NCBI GenBank assembly: GCA_024279035.1
Contig: JAJRSA010000015.1
Coordinates: 1-64,000 of the forward strand
Source of the DNA: Alphaproteobacteria bacterium
GTDB taxonomy: Bacteria; Pseudomonadota; Alphaproteobacteria; Micavibrionales; Micavibrionaceae
Reading direction: 5' to 3'
Length of the DNA stretch: 64,000 nucleotides
Shown: in pieces, positions 1 to 8,430 of the stretch
Numbering within the stretch: the stretch's first letter is position 1
Layout: the number at the start of each line of letters is the position of its first letter
The notes under the pieces: model-generated
Seen by the model: only the letters and a program-made list of their open reading frames with translations
Told to the model about the DNA's origin: nothing
The model's database searches: none
Made by a program: the position numbers and the translations under genes

Positions 1-193
1 TCGCAAAATAAATAAGGCTGATTTAAAGCATCATGTTGAGGAAAACCCAGATATGTTTCTTCGTGAACGAGCGGTGATTTTTGGTGTTGATCCTAGCGCT
101 ATTAGTTATGCTTTAAAACGAATGAAAATCGTAAAAAAAAGGAAAGACGATATTTGGAAAGAGAACCAATTTACTGATGGCTCAACGGGGTAA
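1..193 (+). pseudogene. IS630-family transposase, N-terminal fragment (runs off window start)
   Basis: Frame 2 reads RKINKADLKHHVEENPDMFL, then a helix-turn-helix-like stretch ending in KRMKIVKKRKDD, and stops at a TAA at 191-193. This resembles the DNA-binding front half of IS630/Tc1-type transposases. The segment that should follow, with the first catalytic Asp, is absent: the frame runs straight into a different reading frame coding for the C-terminal half. The copy is therefore internally deleted and inactive. Its upstream part lies outside the window. Confidence 0.7.
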
Positions 194-497
194 AAAGTGG
201 TTGGCTCCCTTTGTATTTAAAGGGACATGCACCGCTAAATTGGTAGAAGAATGGCTTCAAAAACTCTTAATGAAAGAGCTTACAAAGCCGAGCATTATCA
301 TAGTGTATAACGCTCCAGTGCATATAAAAAATATCATTAAAGCAATACTCGAAAAACAGGGTCATACTTTATTGTCGCTGCCAAAATATAGCCCAGATTT
401 TAATCCCATAGAACAGTCCTTTGGTGCCATGAAAAAACGAAGAGAGGGAATGCCCATTGATACAACTATTGAGGAACTCATAATGTCTTATTCTTAA
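177..497 (+). pseudogene. IS630-family transposase, C-terminal fragment with a lost catalytic Asp
   Basis: This is the C-terminal half of an IS630 DDE transposase. The typical end block is visible (LLSLPKYSPDFNPIEQSFGA, with the final catalytic Glu in NPIEQ). The middle catalytic Asp normally sits in a DNAPVH-type motif; here it reads YNAPVH, consistent with GAT changed to TAT. Because the preceding part is deleted as well, the protein cannot transpose. The last 50 bp and the flanking sequence recur around 53291-53340, so at least two remnants of the same element remain. IS similarity seems to end at about 510. Confidence 0.75.
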
Positions 498-613
498 TTC
501 AATTTACTATACATTAACAATTGAACGTTACAAGCATGTCTATTGTTGTGCTTGGAAGGGCGTTTTTCTCATTTACCCTTAACGTTTGCGTGAAGCTTCT
601 GCCCTATGGGAGC

Positions 614-853
614 TCATCCACTGAGCCATCCTTTATGGTTCTGAACATGCGCCCACAAATCCGCTTTATTTATCTTACGATGACGGGTCTTGGGGGGTGG
701 CTTTGGTGTGATGTCATCAAGGCTTAACCAACGATAAATAGCGGCGCGAGAAACCCTGAAAACTTTTACTGCCTCAACTTTACTTCCGCCGTTTTGAATG
801 AAGGATAAGACTGAAATCCTGTGGGGGGGAAGGTTTTTTATTTTAAGATATTC
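614..853 (-). pseudogene. IS630-family OrfA-like fragment, second copy, opposite orientation
   Basis: On the minus strand, 79 codons read SVLSFIQNGGSKVEAVKVF, then RVSRAAIYRWLSLDD and RHRKINKADLWAHVQNHKG, ending at TGA (614-616). This is the HTH front of an IS630 transposase. It shares RKINKADL with the fragment at the window start but diverges afterwards, so it is a distinct copy. A TGA lies directly upstream (854-856) and no ATG is available, so the 5' end is decayed. A run of seven G (823-829) lies near its start. The two fragments face each other. Between them, 498-613, I see no gene. Confidence 0.65.
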
Positions 854-937
854 TCAAAGCCCATTTTTCAACGGGCTCAATATAGACCATAGGAAAAATT
901 TACTGTAGTCTCTGCAAAAATCCAAGAAAGAACTTAC

Positions 938-1756
938 ATGCTTCTCTTCCACATTGTTATTCTTGCTATTGTCCAAGGGATTACAGAGTTTCTGCCCATC
1001 AGCTCTAGTGGTCATTTAACATTGCTTCATGGGGTATTTGATGGAGAGAATGTGCAAGCACAATATGAAACCAATCATATGTTTGATATTGCCGTCCATG
1101 TTGGGACGCTTTTAGCCGTTCTTCTTTATTTTTGGAAAGATGTGGGCACAATGGCAACAGGGTTGCTCTGCTTTCATAAGACAGAAAAACGAAGAGATGG
1201 TATTTTAGCGCTTCAAGTTGGTGTAGCATCTGTGCCCGTTATTATTGTGGGCTTTCTTCTTCATACATGGTCACCTGATTTCTTAAGTGCGCTGTATATA
1301 GTGGCATGGGCCAATATTATTTATGCGGTGTTCCTATGGATGTCAGACAAAACCACCGTGAAGAAAGACACATTGGAGAATCTAAGCTGGAAAGATGCTT
1401 TAATTATTGGCGCATCACAAGCGCTTGCGCTTATCCCTGGGACAAGTCGTTCTGGTGTGACCATGACTGCAGCACGCTTTTTAGGCTATAACCGCACAGA
1501 AGCGGCTCGTTTTTCAATGTTTTTAGGGATGGTCGCTATTTCTGGAGCTGGGTTACTTGGGGCGCTTGGGATGGAGTGGAGCAATACGCAACTCGGGCTA
1601 GATATAGGACTGGCTGTTCTTCTCTCTTTTGTGGCAGCCCTTCTTGCTATCACGGTAATGATGCGCTGGTTGGCGCGTGCAAGTTTTACTCCATTTGTAA
1701 TTTACCGTTTGGTTTTTGGTGTCGGGCTTTTGGGTGTTCTCTTTTTAGGAGGATAA
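938..1756 (+). CDS. uppP: Undecaprenyl-diphosphatase UppP (BacA family)
   Basis: This integral membrane enzyme dephosphorylates undecaprenyl pyrophosphate, recycling the lipid carrier for peptidoglycan and other surface polymers. At 272 residues it has the normal family length, with about eight hydrophobic segments. Both signature motifs are visible: GITEFLPISSSGHL near residues 14-27 (active-site Glu17, His26) and PGTSRSG at 167-173 (catalytic Arg171). It is a single gene between the IS630 remnants and the oppositely oriented divL; the two genes converge only 19 bp apart with no evident terminator. A short stem (AGCCC/GGGCT, 858-877) lies upstream. Confidence 0.95.
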   Translation: MLLFHIVILAIVQGITEFLPISSSGHLTLLHGVFDGENVQAQYETNHMFDIAVHVGTLLAVLLYFWKDVGTMATGLLCFHKTEKRRDGILALQVGVASVPVIIVGFLLHTWSPDFLSALYIVAWANIIYAVFLWMSDKTTVKKDTLENLSWKDALIIGASQALALIPGTSRSGVTMTAARFLGYNRTEAARFSMFLGMVAISGAGLLGALGMEWSNTQLGLDIGLAVLLSFVAALLAITVMMRWLARASFTPFVIYRLVFGVGLLGVLFLGG

Positions 1757-1775
1757 ACCCTATCTTACACTGGCC

Positions 1776-4046
1776 TTACACTGGAAAAGACAAAGTAATT
1801 GTTGTGCCTTTATTTTCAACACTCTCTATATTGATGCTTCCATCATGAAGTTCGACAACATTTTTCACAAGGGTAAGTCCTAGCCCTGCGCCCCCTTGAA
1901 TATTATTTTCTCCAAAAGGTTTGAAGAGTGTCTCTAATTCAACTTGAGGGATTCCTGTCCCTGTATCTTGAACAGAGATAAGAATAGCGTCTTTTTTCTT
2001 TGCGACTTTGAGCGTAATAGACCCTTTTGTAGGGGTGCTTGCGATGGCATTTTGGATCAAATGAGTGAGGGCATGTTTAATTCTTTTAGGATCAATGTGA
2101 AGAGATCCAATTGTTTTAGGACATTTCAATGTTAGTTTAATTTGTTTATCGTTGGCCCAATCTTGCGTGATGTCTGTGATATTTTTAAGGAACACGGGGA
2201 GAGAAATATCTTCGGTCTTTAAAGACATGATCCCCGCCTCAATACTTGTGAGGTCCAGGATATCATCGATAAGCGTTTTTAGGGCGTGGCCTGCGTCTTT
2301 CATGCCTGTAGTATATTCTTTTTGCTTTGCATTGAGTGCGCCGAAATATTCTTGATCCATAATATCATTAAATCCTATAAGGGTACTCAGAGGTGTTCTT
2401 AATTGGTATGAAATTTTGGCAAGGAACTCTGTTTTAAGGCGTTGGGCTGTTTCAAGGGCGGTGTTTTTCTCTCGGAGGGCGTCTTCGACACGAATAGAAT
2501 CACTCACATCCGCATAGGTAAACATTGTACCTCCATCAGGGAGTAAGACAGAGGAAAAATCCAAAATTATGCCATCATTGCGTTTGATCAATCCTGTTTT
2601 TTCTAGTCTATTTTCAAAAATACCAAGGATATATTGCCTTCTGTCTGCCCACTGTTTTTCGGCAAAAAGATCTTTTGTTCTATCCAAAATTTTTGTGATG
2701 TGCGGTTCACCTTCCAGATCCTCTGGATTCAGAGACCACATTGTCGAAAAAGTGTAATTCCAGAGCTTTACTCTGCCATCACTACCATAAACGACAATGC
2801 CCTCGGCTAGATTATCAATGGTTTCTTTTTGAACAGCCATGAGGGTGTTATAGGAGGATTCTAGTTCCAGATTACTTGTCACATCTTCAAATACATGTCC
2901 AAGCCCCCCTGTTGGATGAGGGATGATCTGTGTCCGTAAGATTGTGCCATCGGGGAGCGCAATGATATCACTATGGGGGTCCATAAGCTTTGTGAACATA
3001 TCAATCCAGTTTTTCTTATAGGATTTAAAATCTGTTTGTTCAGGCAGGCGTCTGGTTTCTCGTAATTTTTCGAGAATATCTTCTAATTTTGGTTTTTGAT
3101 TGAGCCAACTCTCTTCCAACTGCCAAAGCTGAGAAAACCCTGCATTATAAAAGGTCAGTTGATGATCAGAATTATAGAGTGCAACGGCTGTTTGTAGAGC
3201 GCCAAAAATTGTACGGTACGCACTCATATTAAGCTGGCTGTTGGCTTCTATTTCTTCTTTCCATGTTAGATTTTCAAGAAGTCCCACTGTCATATCGAGA
3301 TGTGGGTAAGGTTTTTCTTGAATTTGGAGGCTATGCCTCTCTCCACCTATAATGCCATGTCCTTCTAGAATCTGTATTTCTCCTGTTTTGAGAGCTGTAA
3401 GCGCACTCTTTTGGGAGTCTATTTTTCTCTGAGAGTCTTTGGGCTTAATAAAAATATTTTTTTGATCTTTGAGGACGTGCTCTTCTGTTGTAGAAAAGAA
3501 ATCACTATAAGATTTATTGCACCATACGATACGTCCCGATTCACTTCTATTCCAAATAGGTTGGGGCAGTGCATCTAAAATATTTTGGAGATTTTTTATT
3601 TCTTTTTCGATACGTCCTGATTTTTTTTGAATGTCTTGGTAAGCCTTATGAGTGTCTGTAATATCTTGCGCCCACAGGACATGATAATGGAGTTGATCGC
3701 TTTCCCCCCAGCGAAATGAAAGCTCTAAATAACGCCCTGTATAGGTCTCTACGATGAGTGTTTTGGGACGAGGGTCTTTGATATAGCTTGTAAGTGTGGC
3801 CTCAAAGCTCGCGGCATCAAACGGCTCTAATGTATTTTGGATATCCTCATGGGAAGAAAATCTCTCTTGTCCAAAAAGGCGTGAAAATCCTGGGCTGTAA
3901 AGAAGTGTGTCATTGTCCACTGACCACCCAAAATAATCCCCGGGCGCTGAATCCAAAAAAACTTTCAGACGCTTTATATCCAAAGGGGATGTTTTTAAAC
4001 AGGGAAGCCAGCTTTTAAAATGTGAGATCTTCTTTCGGCGTGTCAT
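1776..4046 (-). CDS. divL: DivL-like PAS pseudo-histidine kinase with Tyr at the phosphoacceptor site
   Basis: The protein has several PAS-like regions (roughly 30-135, 150-265, 280-400, 410-520), then a dimerisation helix and a HATPase domain with the N, G1 and G2 boxes (GTGIP, GAGLGL) to residue 756. The H-box reads KISYQLRTPL: Tyr (residue 547 here, 549 if counted from an in-frame GTG at 4052) replaces the phosphoacceptor His. This substitution and the length match DivL, the pseudokinase that signals to CckA and CtrA in the alphaproteobacterial cell cycle (Caulobacter DivL: Tyr550, about 769 residues). The neighbouring ahcY is a common divL partner in this class. I see no N-terminal membrane helix, unlike Caulobacter DivL. 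No good ribosome-binding site distinguishes ATG 4046 from GTG 4052. Confidence 0.85.
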   Translation of the reverse strand: MTRRKKISHFKSWLPCLKTSPLDIKRLKVFLDSAPGDYFGWSVDNDTLLYSPGFSRLFGQERFSSHEDIQNTLEPFDAASFEATLTSYIKDPRPKTLIVETYTGRYLELSFRWGESDQLHYHVLWAQDITDTHKAYQDIQKKSGRIEKEIKNLQNILDALPQPIWNRSESGRIVWCNKSYSDFFSTTEEHVLKDQKNIFIKPKDSQRKIDSQKSALTALKTGEIQILEGHGIIGGERHSLQIQEKPYPHLDMTVGLLENLTWKEEIEANSQLNMSAYRTIFGALQTAVALYNSDHQLTFYNAGFSQLWQLEESWLNQKPKLEDILEKLRETRRLPEQTDFKSYKKNWIDMFTKLMDPHSDIIALPDGTILRTQIIPHPTGGLGHVFEDVTSNLELESSYNTLMAVQKETIDNLAEGIVVYGSDGRVKLWNYTFSTMWSLNPEDLEGEPHITKILDRTKDLFAEKQWADRRQYILGIFENRLEKTGLIKRNDGIILDFSSVLLPDGGTMFTYADVSDSIRVEDALREKNTALETAQRLKTEFLAKISYQLRTPLSTLIGFNDIMDQEYFGALNAKQKEYTTGMKDAGHALKTLIDDILDLTSIEAGIMSLKTEDISLPVFLKNITDITQDWANDKQIKLTLKCPKTIGSLHIDPKRIKHALTHLIQNAIASTPTKGSITLKVAKKKDAILISVQDTGTGIPQVELETLFKPFGENNIQGGAGLGLTLVKNVVELHDGSINIESVENKGTTITLSFPV

Positions 4047-4090
4047 ACGCACAGTCTATGAAGAGTGACTCCAAACAACAAGATTTATTT

Positions 4091-4798
4091 TTAGCATAAA
4101 TTATAGAGGGAAATAGGTTTTGAACTATTCTTAGTGTGTGTCATATATTGAATAGGAGCTGTAGACCATTTCCTAACAATGCGGAGGTTTTCGGCATTAT
4201 TTTGAAAATCTGGATCATTTTGTACAAAGATTAAAATAGAGCTCTTTGGTTCTATCGTCTCAGATTTAACAGCTTTAAGATAATTGTTTGCAATGATCTT
4301 TCTATTGATCTTCTCGAACTGTTCTACAGAGATAGTCTTTTTATCTTCAGAATGATTCATATTGTCCTGAATATCATCTAACTTTATATCAATACACTCT
4401 GGATGCGCACTCAGACGGACGATGTAATCGAGGTAAAGTTCATCTTTTTTTCGCGTGAGGTGCGTGAGCATAGAGCAAGATTCATCATTTGCTCCCCATT
4501 CCCTTGCATCATCTACTTCTAAGGACGTATCTTCAAAGAGATCGTGGAACAAGCGAACGATTCTGTGGGAGGCAGAGATGTCTGTTCGTACGATATTCCC
4601 CTGCTCATCACATCCTGCGACGGCATAAAGGTGAGCTACGGTTGGCCGTCCGCTATTGCGTTGCCCACTTCCGCAAACATACTCAAGAATGGATTTTGCG
4701 GTCCCAAAGGTAAAGCACCATCCCTCATTCCCTATTTGCTCACGTGCAATAAGGTCAAGAATATCCTTTTTGAGATTTTTCCGAGATTTTTTAATCAT
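4091..4798 (-). CDS. HD-domain protein resembling the hydrolase half of RelA/SpoT
   Basis: At 235 residues, it shows an HD-type metal-binding pattern: RPTVAHLYAVAG near residue 52, HRIVRLFHDLFEDTS (the HD..ED motif) near 78-92, and KLDDIQDNMN near 137-147. These match the spacing of the (p)ppGpp hydrolase domain of RelA/SpoT and Mesh1-like enzymes. No synthetase or TGS domain is present. By inference it is a phosphohydrolase, perhaps acting on alarmones or another nucleotide; the substrate is unknown. The last 60 residues match nothing I recognise. Its start codon lies inside a long hairpin (4794-4821), so translation may be restricted. It sits between divL and ahcY on the same strand. Confidence 0.55.
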   Translation of the reverse strand: MIKKSRKNLKKDILDLIAREQIGNEGWCFTFGTAKSILEYVCGSGQRNSGRPTVAHLYAVAGCDEQGNIVRTDISASHRIVRLFHDLFEDTSLEVDDAREWGANDESCSMLTHLTRKKDELYLDYIVRLSAHPECIDIKLDDIQDNMNHSEDKKTISVEQFEKINRKIIANNYLKAVKSETIEPKSSILIFVQNDPDFQNNAENLRIVRKWSTAPIQYMTHTKNSSKPISLYNLC

Positions 4799-4821
4799 CC
4801 TCTAACTCTATAGAGGATGAT
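4794..4821 (-). promoter_or_regulatory. 11-bp hairpin covering the start codon of the HD-domain gene
   Basis: ATCATCCTCTA (4794-4804) pairs perfectly with TAGAGGATGAT (4811-4821) across a 6-nt loop. On the minus strand the downstream arm contains both the AGAGG-like ribosome-binding sequence and the ATG of the HD-domain gene (4796-4798). No T-run follows on the minus strand, so a terminator for ahcY is less likely than a structure that blocks initiation unless it is opened, for example by ribosomes or a ligand. Confidence 0.45.
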
Positions 4822-4839
4822 TTTATATATGTCCATTAA

Positions 4840-6150
4840 TTAATAGCGATACGCATCATCCTTAAACGGACCATCTGTTTCAACGCCAATATAGTCAGCT
4901 TGGTCTTGTGAAAGCTTTGTGAGTTTTGCACCCACTTTTTCAAGATGGAGCGCGGCCACTTTCTCGTCAAGATGTTTGGGAAGGACATAAACTTTGTTTT
5001 CGTATTTATCTGCATTCTTCCAGAGTTCAATTTGAGCCAATGTTTGGTTGGTAAACGAAGCACTCATCACAAAGGAAGGGTGACCTGTGGCACATCCGAG
5101 ATTCACCAGACGTCCTTCTGCTAAGAGGATAATGCGTTTTCCATCAGGAAATGTGATTTCATCCACTTGTGGTTTTATGTTTTTCCATTTCATATTGCGA
5201 AGAGGTTCCACTTGGATCTCATTGTCAAAGTGACCGATGTTACAGACAATAGCACGGTCTTTCATATCTCGCATATGATCCACGGTGATGATATCTTTGT
5301 TGCCTGTTGTGGTCACAAAAATGTCCATGTCTGGTGCTTTATCTTCAATAGTGGCGACTTCAAAGCCATCCATCGCGGCTTGGAGCGCACAGATAGGATC
5401 AATCTCTGTGACAGTCACACGTACTCCTTGAGAGGCCAGTGATTGCGCAGATCCTTTTCCAACATCTCCATAGCCACAGACCATGGCTGTTTTTCCCGCC
5501 AGCATGACATCTGTCGCACGGCGAATAGCATCGACAAGAGACTCACGACAGCCATATTTATTATCAAATTTTGATTTTGTAACCGAATCATTGACGTTAA
5601 TGGCAGGGACTTTCAAACGGCCTTCTTCTTCCATTTTTTTGAGGAATAAGACACCTGTTGTTGTTTCTTCAGAGACCCCCTTCACATCGGCCATCAACTC
5701 TGGATAGTCATTATGCATGATGGCTGTGAGATCCCCCCCGTCATCTAAAATCATATTGGGAGTCCAATTGCTTGGACCTTTGATGGTTTGATGAATACAC
5801 CACTCCCCCTCTTCTTCTGTTTGGCCTTTCCATGCAAAGACAGGCACGCCTGTGGCAGCAATGGCAGCGGCAGCTTCATCTTGCGTTGAAAAGATATTAC
5901 AGGAACTCCAGCGCACTTGTGCTCCAAGAGCTGTGAGTGTTTCAATCAAGACGGCTGTTTGAACGGTCATATGAAGACAGCCCACAATACGCGCATCTTT
6001 AAGGGGCTGTTCTTCGGCATATTCGGCACGGATGGCCATCAACCCGGGCATTTCATCTTGCGCCAGATCAATTTGCATTCGTCCTGCATCCGCAAGAGTA
6101 ATATCTTTAACTTTATAGTCGTTTTCAACAGGTTGAGGGGCTGTGGACAT
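4840..6150 (-). CDS. ahcY: S-adenosylhomocysteine hydrolase
   Basis: This cytoplasmic NAD-dependent enzyme reversibly cleaves S-adenosylhomocysteine to adenosine and homocysteine, relieving product inhibition of methyltransferases. At 436 residues it lies in the family range and ends in the characteristic [11 protein letters not shown] that completes the neighbouring subunit's NAD site. Visible motifs are the [17 protein letters not shown] substrate region, the GYGDVGKG dinucleotide-binding loop and NIGHFDNEI. The ATG at 6150 is preceded by CGGAGA at good spacing. It stands upstream of the HD gene and divL, and the ahcY/divL neighbourhood is common in alphaproteobacteria. Confidence 0.97.
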   Translation of the reverse strand: MSTAPQPVENDYKVKDITLADAGRMQIDLAQDEMPGLMAIRAEYAEEQPLKDARIVGCLHMTVQTAVLIETLTALGAQVRWSSCNIFSTQDEAAAAIAATGVPVFAWKGQTEEEGEWCIHQTIKGPSNWTPNMILDDGGDLTAIMHNDYPELMADVKGVSEETTTGVLFLKKMEEEGRLKVPAINVNDSVTKSKFDNKYGCRESLVDAIRRATDVMLAGKTAMVCGYGDVGKGSAQSLASQGVRVTVTEIDPICALQAAMDGFEVATIEDKAPDMDIFVTTTGNKDIITVDHMRDMKDRAIVCNIGHFDNEIQVEPLRNMKWKNIKPQVDEITFPDGKRIILLAEGRLVNLGCATGHPSFVMSASFTNQTLAQIELWKNADKYENKVYVLPKHLDEKVAALHLEKVGAKLTKLSQDQADYIGVETDGPFKDDAYRY

Positions 6151-6211
6151 GATTTTGGTCTCCGTTCATAAAATATTTACTTTTTCAGGGCATACTCAAA
6201 GTCTGAAATTC

Positions 6212-6237
6212 TTTATGAAGCCTACGCATTTCATAAA
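6212..6237 (-). promoter_or_regulatory. Stem-loop in the ahcY/6277 divergent intergenic region
   Basis: TTTATGAA (6212-6219) and TTCATAAA (6230-6237) form a perfect 8-bp stem around a GCCTACGCAT loop, about 60-90 nt upstream of ahcY and 40 nt upstream of the divergent gene. It could be a protein-binding palindrome or an RNA leader hairpin. It does not match an SAH or SAM riboswitch pattern that I can recognise. Confidence 0.3.
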
Positions 6238-6276
6238 AAAAGGCAAGCGAGAAACACACAAAAGGATATACATCCA

Positions 6277-6660
6277 ATGATAGATAATGATTTTAAAACA
6301 GCCAAAGAGACTCCACGATTTTCTTATCGGCATCATCCCGCCCACGAAAAATCTTTTACAATTTTAGAACGCACTAGAGAAAAAGGGTATGAACCTATAG
6401 GGCATTACACAGTTTTAGATTTACAGGAAAAAGAAGTGCTCTCAGAAAAGAAAATAATAAATTTGATTTCTCTTTTAAATGGTCAAGAGCAAATTCTTGA
6501 TTTATCAGAAGACGTTAAAGGATCTCGTCTTTATTACCATGAGGATCCAGGAACAGAAAAAGATCAAACAAGAATAGTTTTCTATCGTCAGGATGGAACA
6601 GGCATTTCAAAAGAAAATGCACTCTTTCTCATTGATAAGGAGGTCTGGGGACATGCTTAA
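6277..6660 (+). CDS. Hypothetical protein, 127 aa
   Basis: I do not recognise this protein. It is soluble and highly charged, with no signal peptide or membrane segment. Its N-terminus is basic and His-containing (FSYRHHPAHEKSF). The centre looks like a mixed alpha/beta region, and the C-terminal half contains RLYYHEDPGTEKDQTRIVFY. It has an AAAAGGA ribosome-binding site about 9 nt before the ATG. Its last codons overlap a possible 33-residue ORF with its own AGGAGG. It diverges from ahcY and converges on chvG, the position where other alphaproteobacteria often carry hprK/PTS genes, but it resembles neither. Confidence 0.6.
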   Translation: MIDNDFKTAKETPRFSYRHHPAHEKSFTILERTREKGYEPIGHYTVLDLQEKEVLSEKKIINLISLLNGQEQILDLSEDVKGSRLYYHEDPGTEKDQTRIVFYRQDGTGISKENALFLIDKEVWGHA

Positions 6661-6754
6661 ACAAGGACAGCTCATTAAACAGTTTTTAATTCAAACGGAT
6701 GGTATCCCATCAAACTCTCTAGAGCCCGATATGAATCAAGAACCAAAGTATTAA
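6653..6754 (+). CDS. Possible 33-aa peptide overlapping the end of the 127-aa gene
   Basis: An ATG at 6653 overlaps the upstream stop by 8 nt and is preceded by AAGGAGG about 8 nt away. The frame runs 33 codons (MLKQGQLIKQFLIQTDGIPS...) to a TAA at 6754, six bases before the convergent chvG stop. The strong Shine-Dalgarno and translational overlap argue for expression; the length and lack of homologues known to me argue for caution. Confidence 0.35.
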   Translation: MLKQGQLIKQFLIQTDGIPSNSLEPDMNQEPKY

Positions 6755-6759
6755 GCTTT

Positions 6760-8430
6760 TTATTTTTCTCTATGTATCGGTAAGATGAGTGTGAAGACAG
6801 CCCCTGTAATTGTACCATCCTCCTTCTTATTATTGTGTGCTTCAATCGTACCGTTATGCGCCTCTACAATTTGTTTGACGATGGACAGTCCAAGCCCAGA
6901 ATGATGGGTGTGGCCTTCTTTTTTAGGACGATCTGAATAAAAGCGTTCAAATATTTTCTTATTATGTGTCTCTGAAATCCCAACTCCCATATCCTGTATA
7001 GAAATTGTGATCATGTTAAAATTGTTATAAAGGTGGAGAGAAACACTATCCCCTTTTTTCGAGAAAGAGAGCGCATTATCAATGATGTTTGTCAAAACTT
7101 GGATAAGTTTTTCTTGATGCCCATTGATGAAGAGCTCTCCCGATGTTTGATCGGTGAGTGTAATTTTAGCTATGCTCGCTTTGTGTTCGTAATGTGTTTT
7201 GTAAATATTGTATATACTTTCAATTAAGGGAGATACTTTTATAGGTTCCATTTTTCCATGAGAAAGCTCTACATCCAAGCGGGTTGATTTTGAAATATCG
7301 GTGATAAGGCGATCAAGGCGATCCACATCATGTTCAAGTATTTTAAGAAGTTGAGCCTTGTCTTCTTCATCTTTTATTTTTTGGAGTGTTTCCAAAGCAC
7401 TTTTGATTGATGTGATGGGGTTTTTGAGCTCGTGAGAGACATCAGAGGCAAAAGATTCAATCGTCCCCATTCTGTCCCACAGAGCTTCAACCATAGTATT
7501 TAAGGCAATAGATAATTCTCCAATTTCATCTCCTCTGTTACTCATATCAGGAATAGCATGAGCCCCTTGATGAGATTCAGAATGGATAGATTCTGCCGCT
7601 TTAACCAATTTTCTAAGAGGGTTGGTAATTGTGCTCACGAGATACAAAGAGAAGGCAATAGATAATGTTAGAATAGAGATAAAAATTCTAAAAATATCTT
7701 CCTGAAATTGTGAGAGTTCTGCAGCTAATGTTTGTGCAAAATATGTTACAGAGATAGCCCCTATAATTTTTTTATGAGCAAAGATAGGGGTAGAACTGGA
7801 AAAAACGAGTTGGTTGGCTTCTGTACTCCACGCCGCAATATTGTGAAGCCCTGTAAGGCTTTCTGGTATCCCTGGAATAGACTCTACGTGACTCAAGTCA
7901 ATAGATGGATAGAGAGGGACATTATAGCTCACATACGTAATCTGCATCAAAGAAGAAATGAAATGACCTGTTATTTTTTTGAGAAGAGACGTTTCTCTTG
8001 AGGGGGATTTAACCAATATTTTTCCTGTATTGAGAAAAATACCCTGATTTTTAGTTACCAATATAACCTGATCGTTAGGAAGCATATCAAGAATTTTCAT
8101 GCCTTCTTTTGCACTAATAAGCTGTCTTTCTTTGAACTGTTCACTTTTCTCAACAATATGGGCGTAAAGTTTTGTACGTGTATGTAAGAGCTCTAACTCT
8201 GTATTGATAAGGCTTTCTCTATGATCTCCCATAAGTGACAAACCAAAGAGTAAAACAATTAAAGGAATCAGGTTAATCCCTAGAACTGTGAGCATCATAC
8301 GGGCAGGATGATACTTTTTCTGGCCATCGCTTTGACGCATAGAACGTAGGTGTATACGGGCATACGAGGGTAATATAGCAGGAATTTTACCCGAAATTTT
8401 ATCAAAGAGTGTCTTTGTATTTGTATCCAA
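6760..8430 (-). CDS. chvG: ChvG/ExoS-type sensor histidine kinase
   Basis: This inner-membrane sensor kinase pairs with ChvI to control envelope and acid/host-associated responses in alphaproteobacteria. There is a membrane helix at about 46-68, a periplasmic sensor domain to about 247, a second helix at 248-268, HAMP (269-322), a dimerisation/phosphoacceptor helix with SHELKNP (His333), and a HATPase domain with DMGVGI and HSGLGLSIVKQIVEAHNG. The length (556) is near the family norm. The open frame starts at a TTG (8430) overlapping chvI by 29 nt; ATG at 8340 is the next good start, so the first 30 residues are uncertain. It is co-transcribed with chvI. Confidence 0.9.
   Translation of the reverse strand: MDTNTKTLFDKISGKIPAILPSYARIHLRSMRQSDGQKKYHPARMMLTVLGINLIPLIVLLFGLSLMGDHRESLINTELELLHTRTKLYAHIVEKSEQFKERQLISAKEGMKILDMLPNDQVILVTKNQGIFLNTGKILVKSPSRETSLLKKITGHFISSLMQITYVSYNVPLYPSIDLSHVESIPGIPESLTGLHNIAAWSTEANQLVFSSSTPIFAHKKIIGAISVTYFAQTLAAELSQFQEDIFRIFISILTLSIAFSLYLVSTITNPLRKLVKAAESIHSESHQGAHAIPDMSNRGDEIGELSIALNTMVEALWDRMGTIESFASDVSHELKNPITSIKSALETLQKIKDEEDKAQLLKILEHDVDRLDRLITDISKSTRLDVELSHGKMEPIKVSPLIESIYNIYKTHYEHKASIAKITLTDQTSGELFINGHQEKLIQVLTNIIDNALSFSKKGDSVSLHLYNNFNMITISIQDMGVGISETHNKKIFERFYSDRPKKEGHTHHSGLGLSIVKQIVEAHNGTIEAHNNKKEDGTITGAVFTLILPIHREK

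Noticed and set aside
580-640. A third copy of the two-hairpin repeat in the IS630 region (CTCCCATAGGG..GAAGCTTCACGC on the minus strand)
   Set aside because: Only the CCC..TA..GGG core and GAAGC are shared; the first hairpin is missing and stems do not align convincingly.
6151-6276. SAM or SAH riboswitch ahead of ahcY
   Set aside because: Only a simple 8-bp stem-loop is visible; none of the pseudoknot or conserved-core patterns I know could be found.
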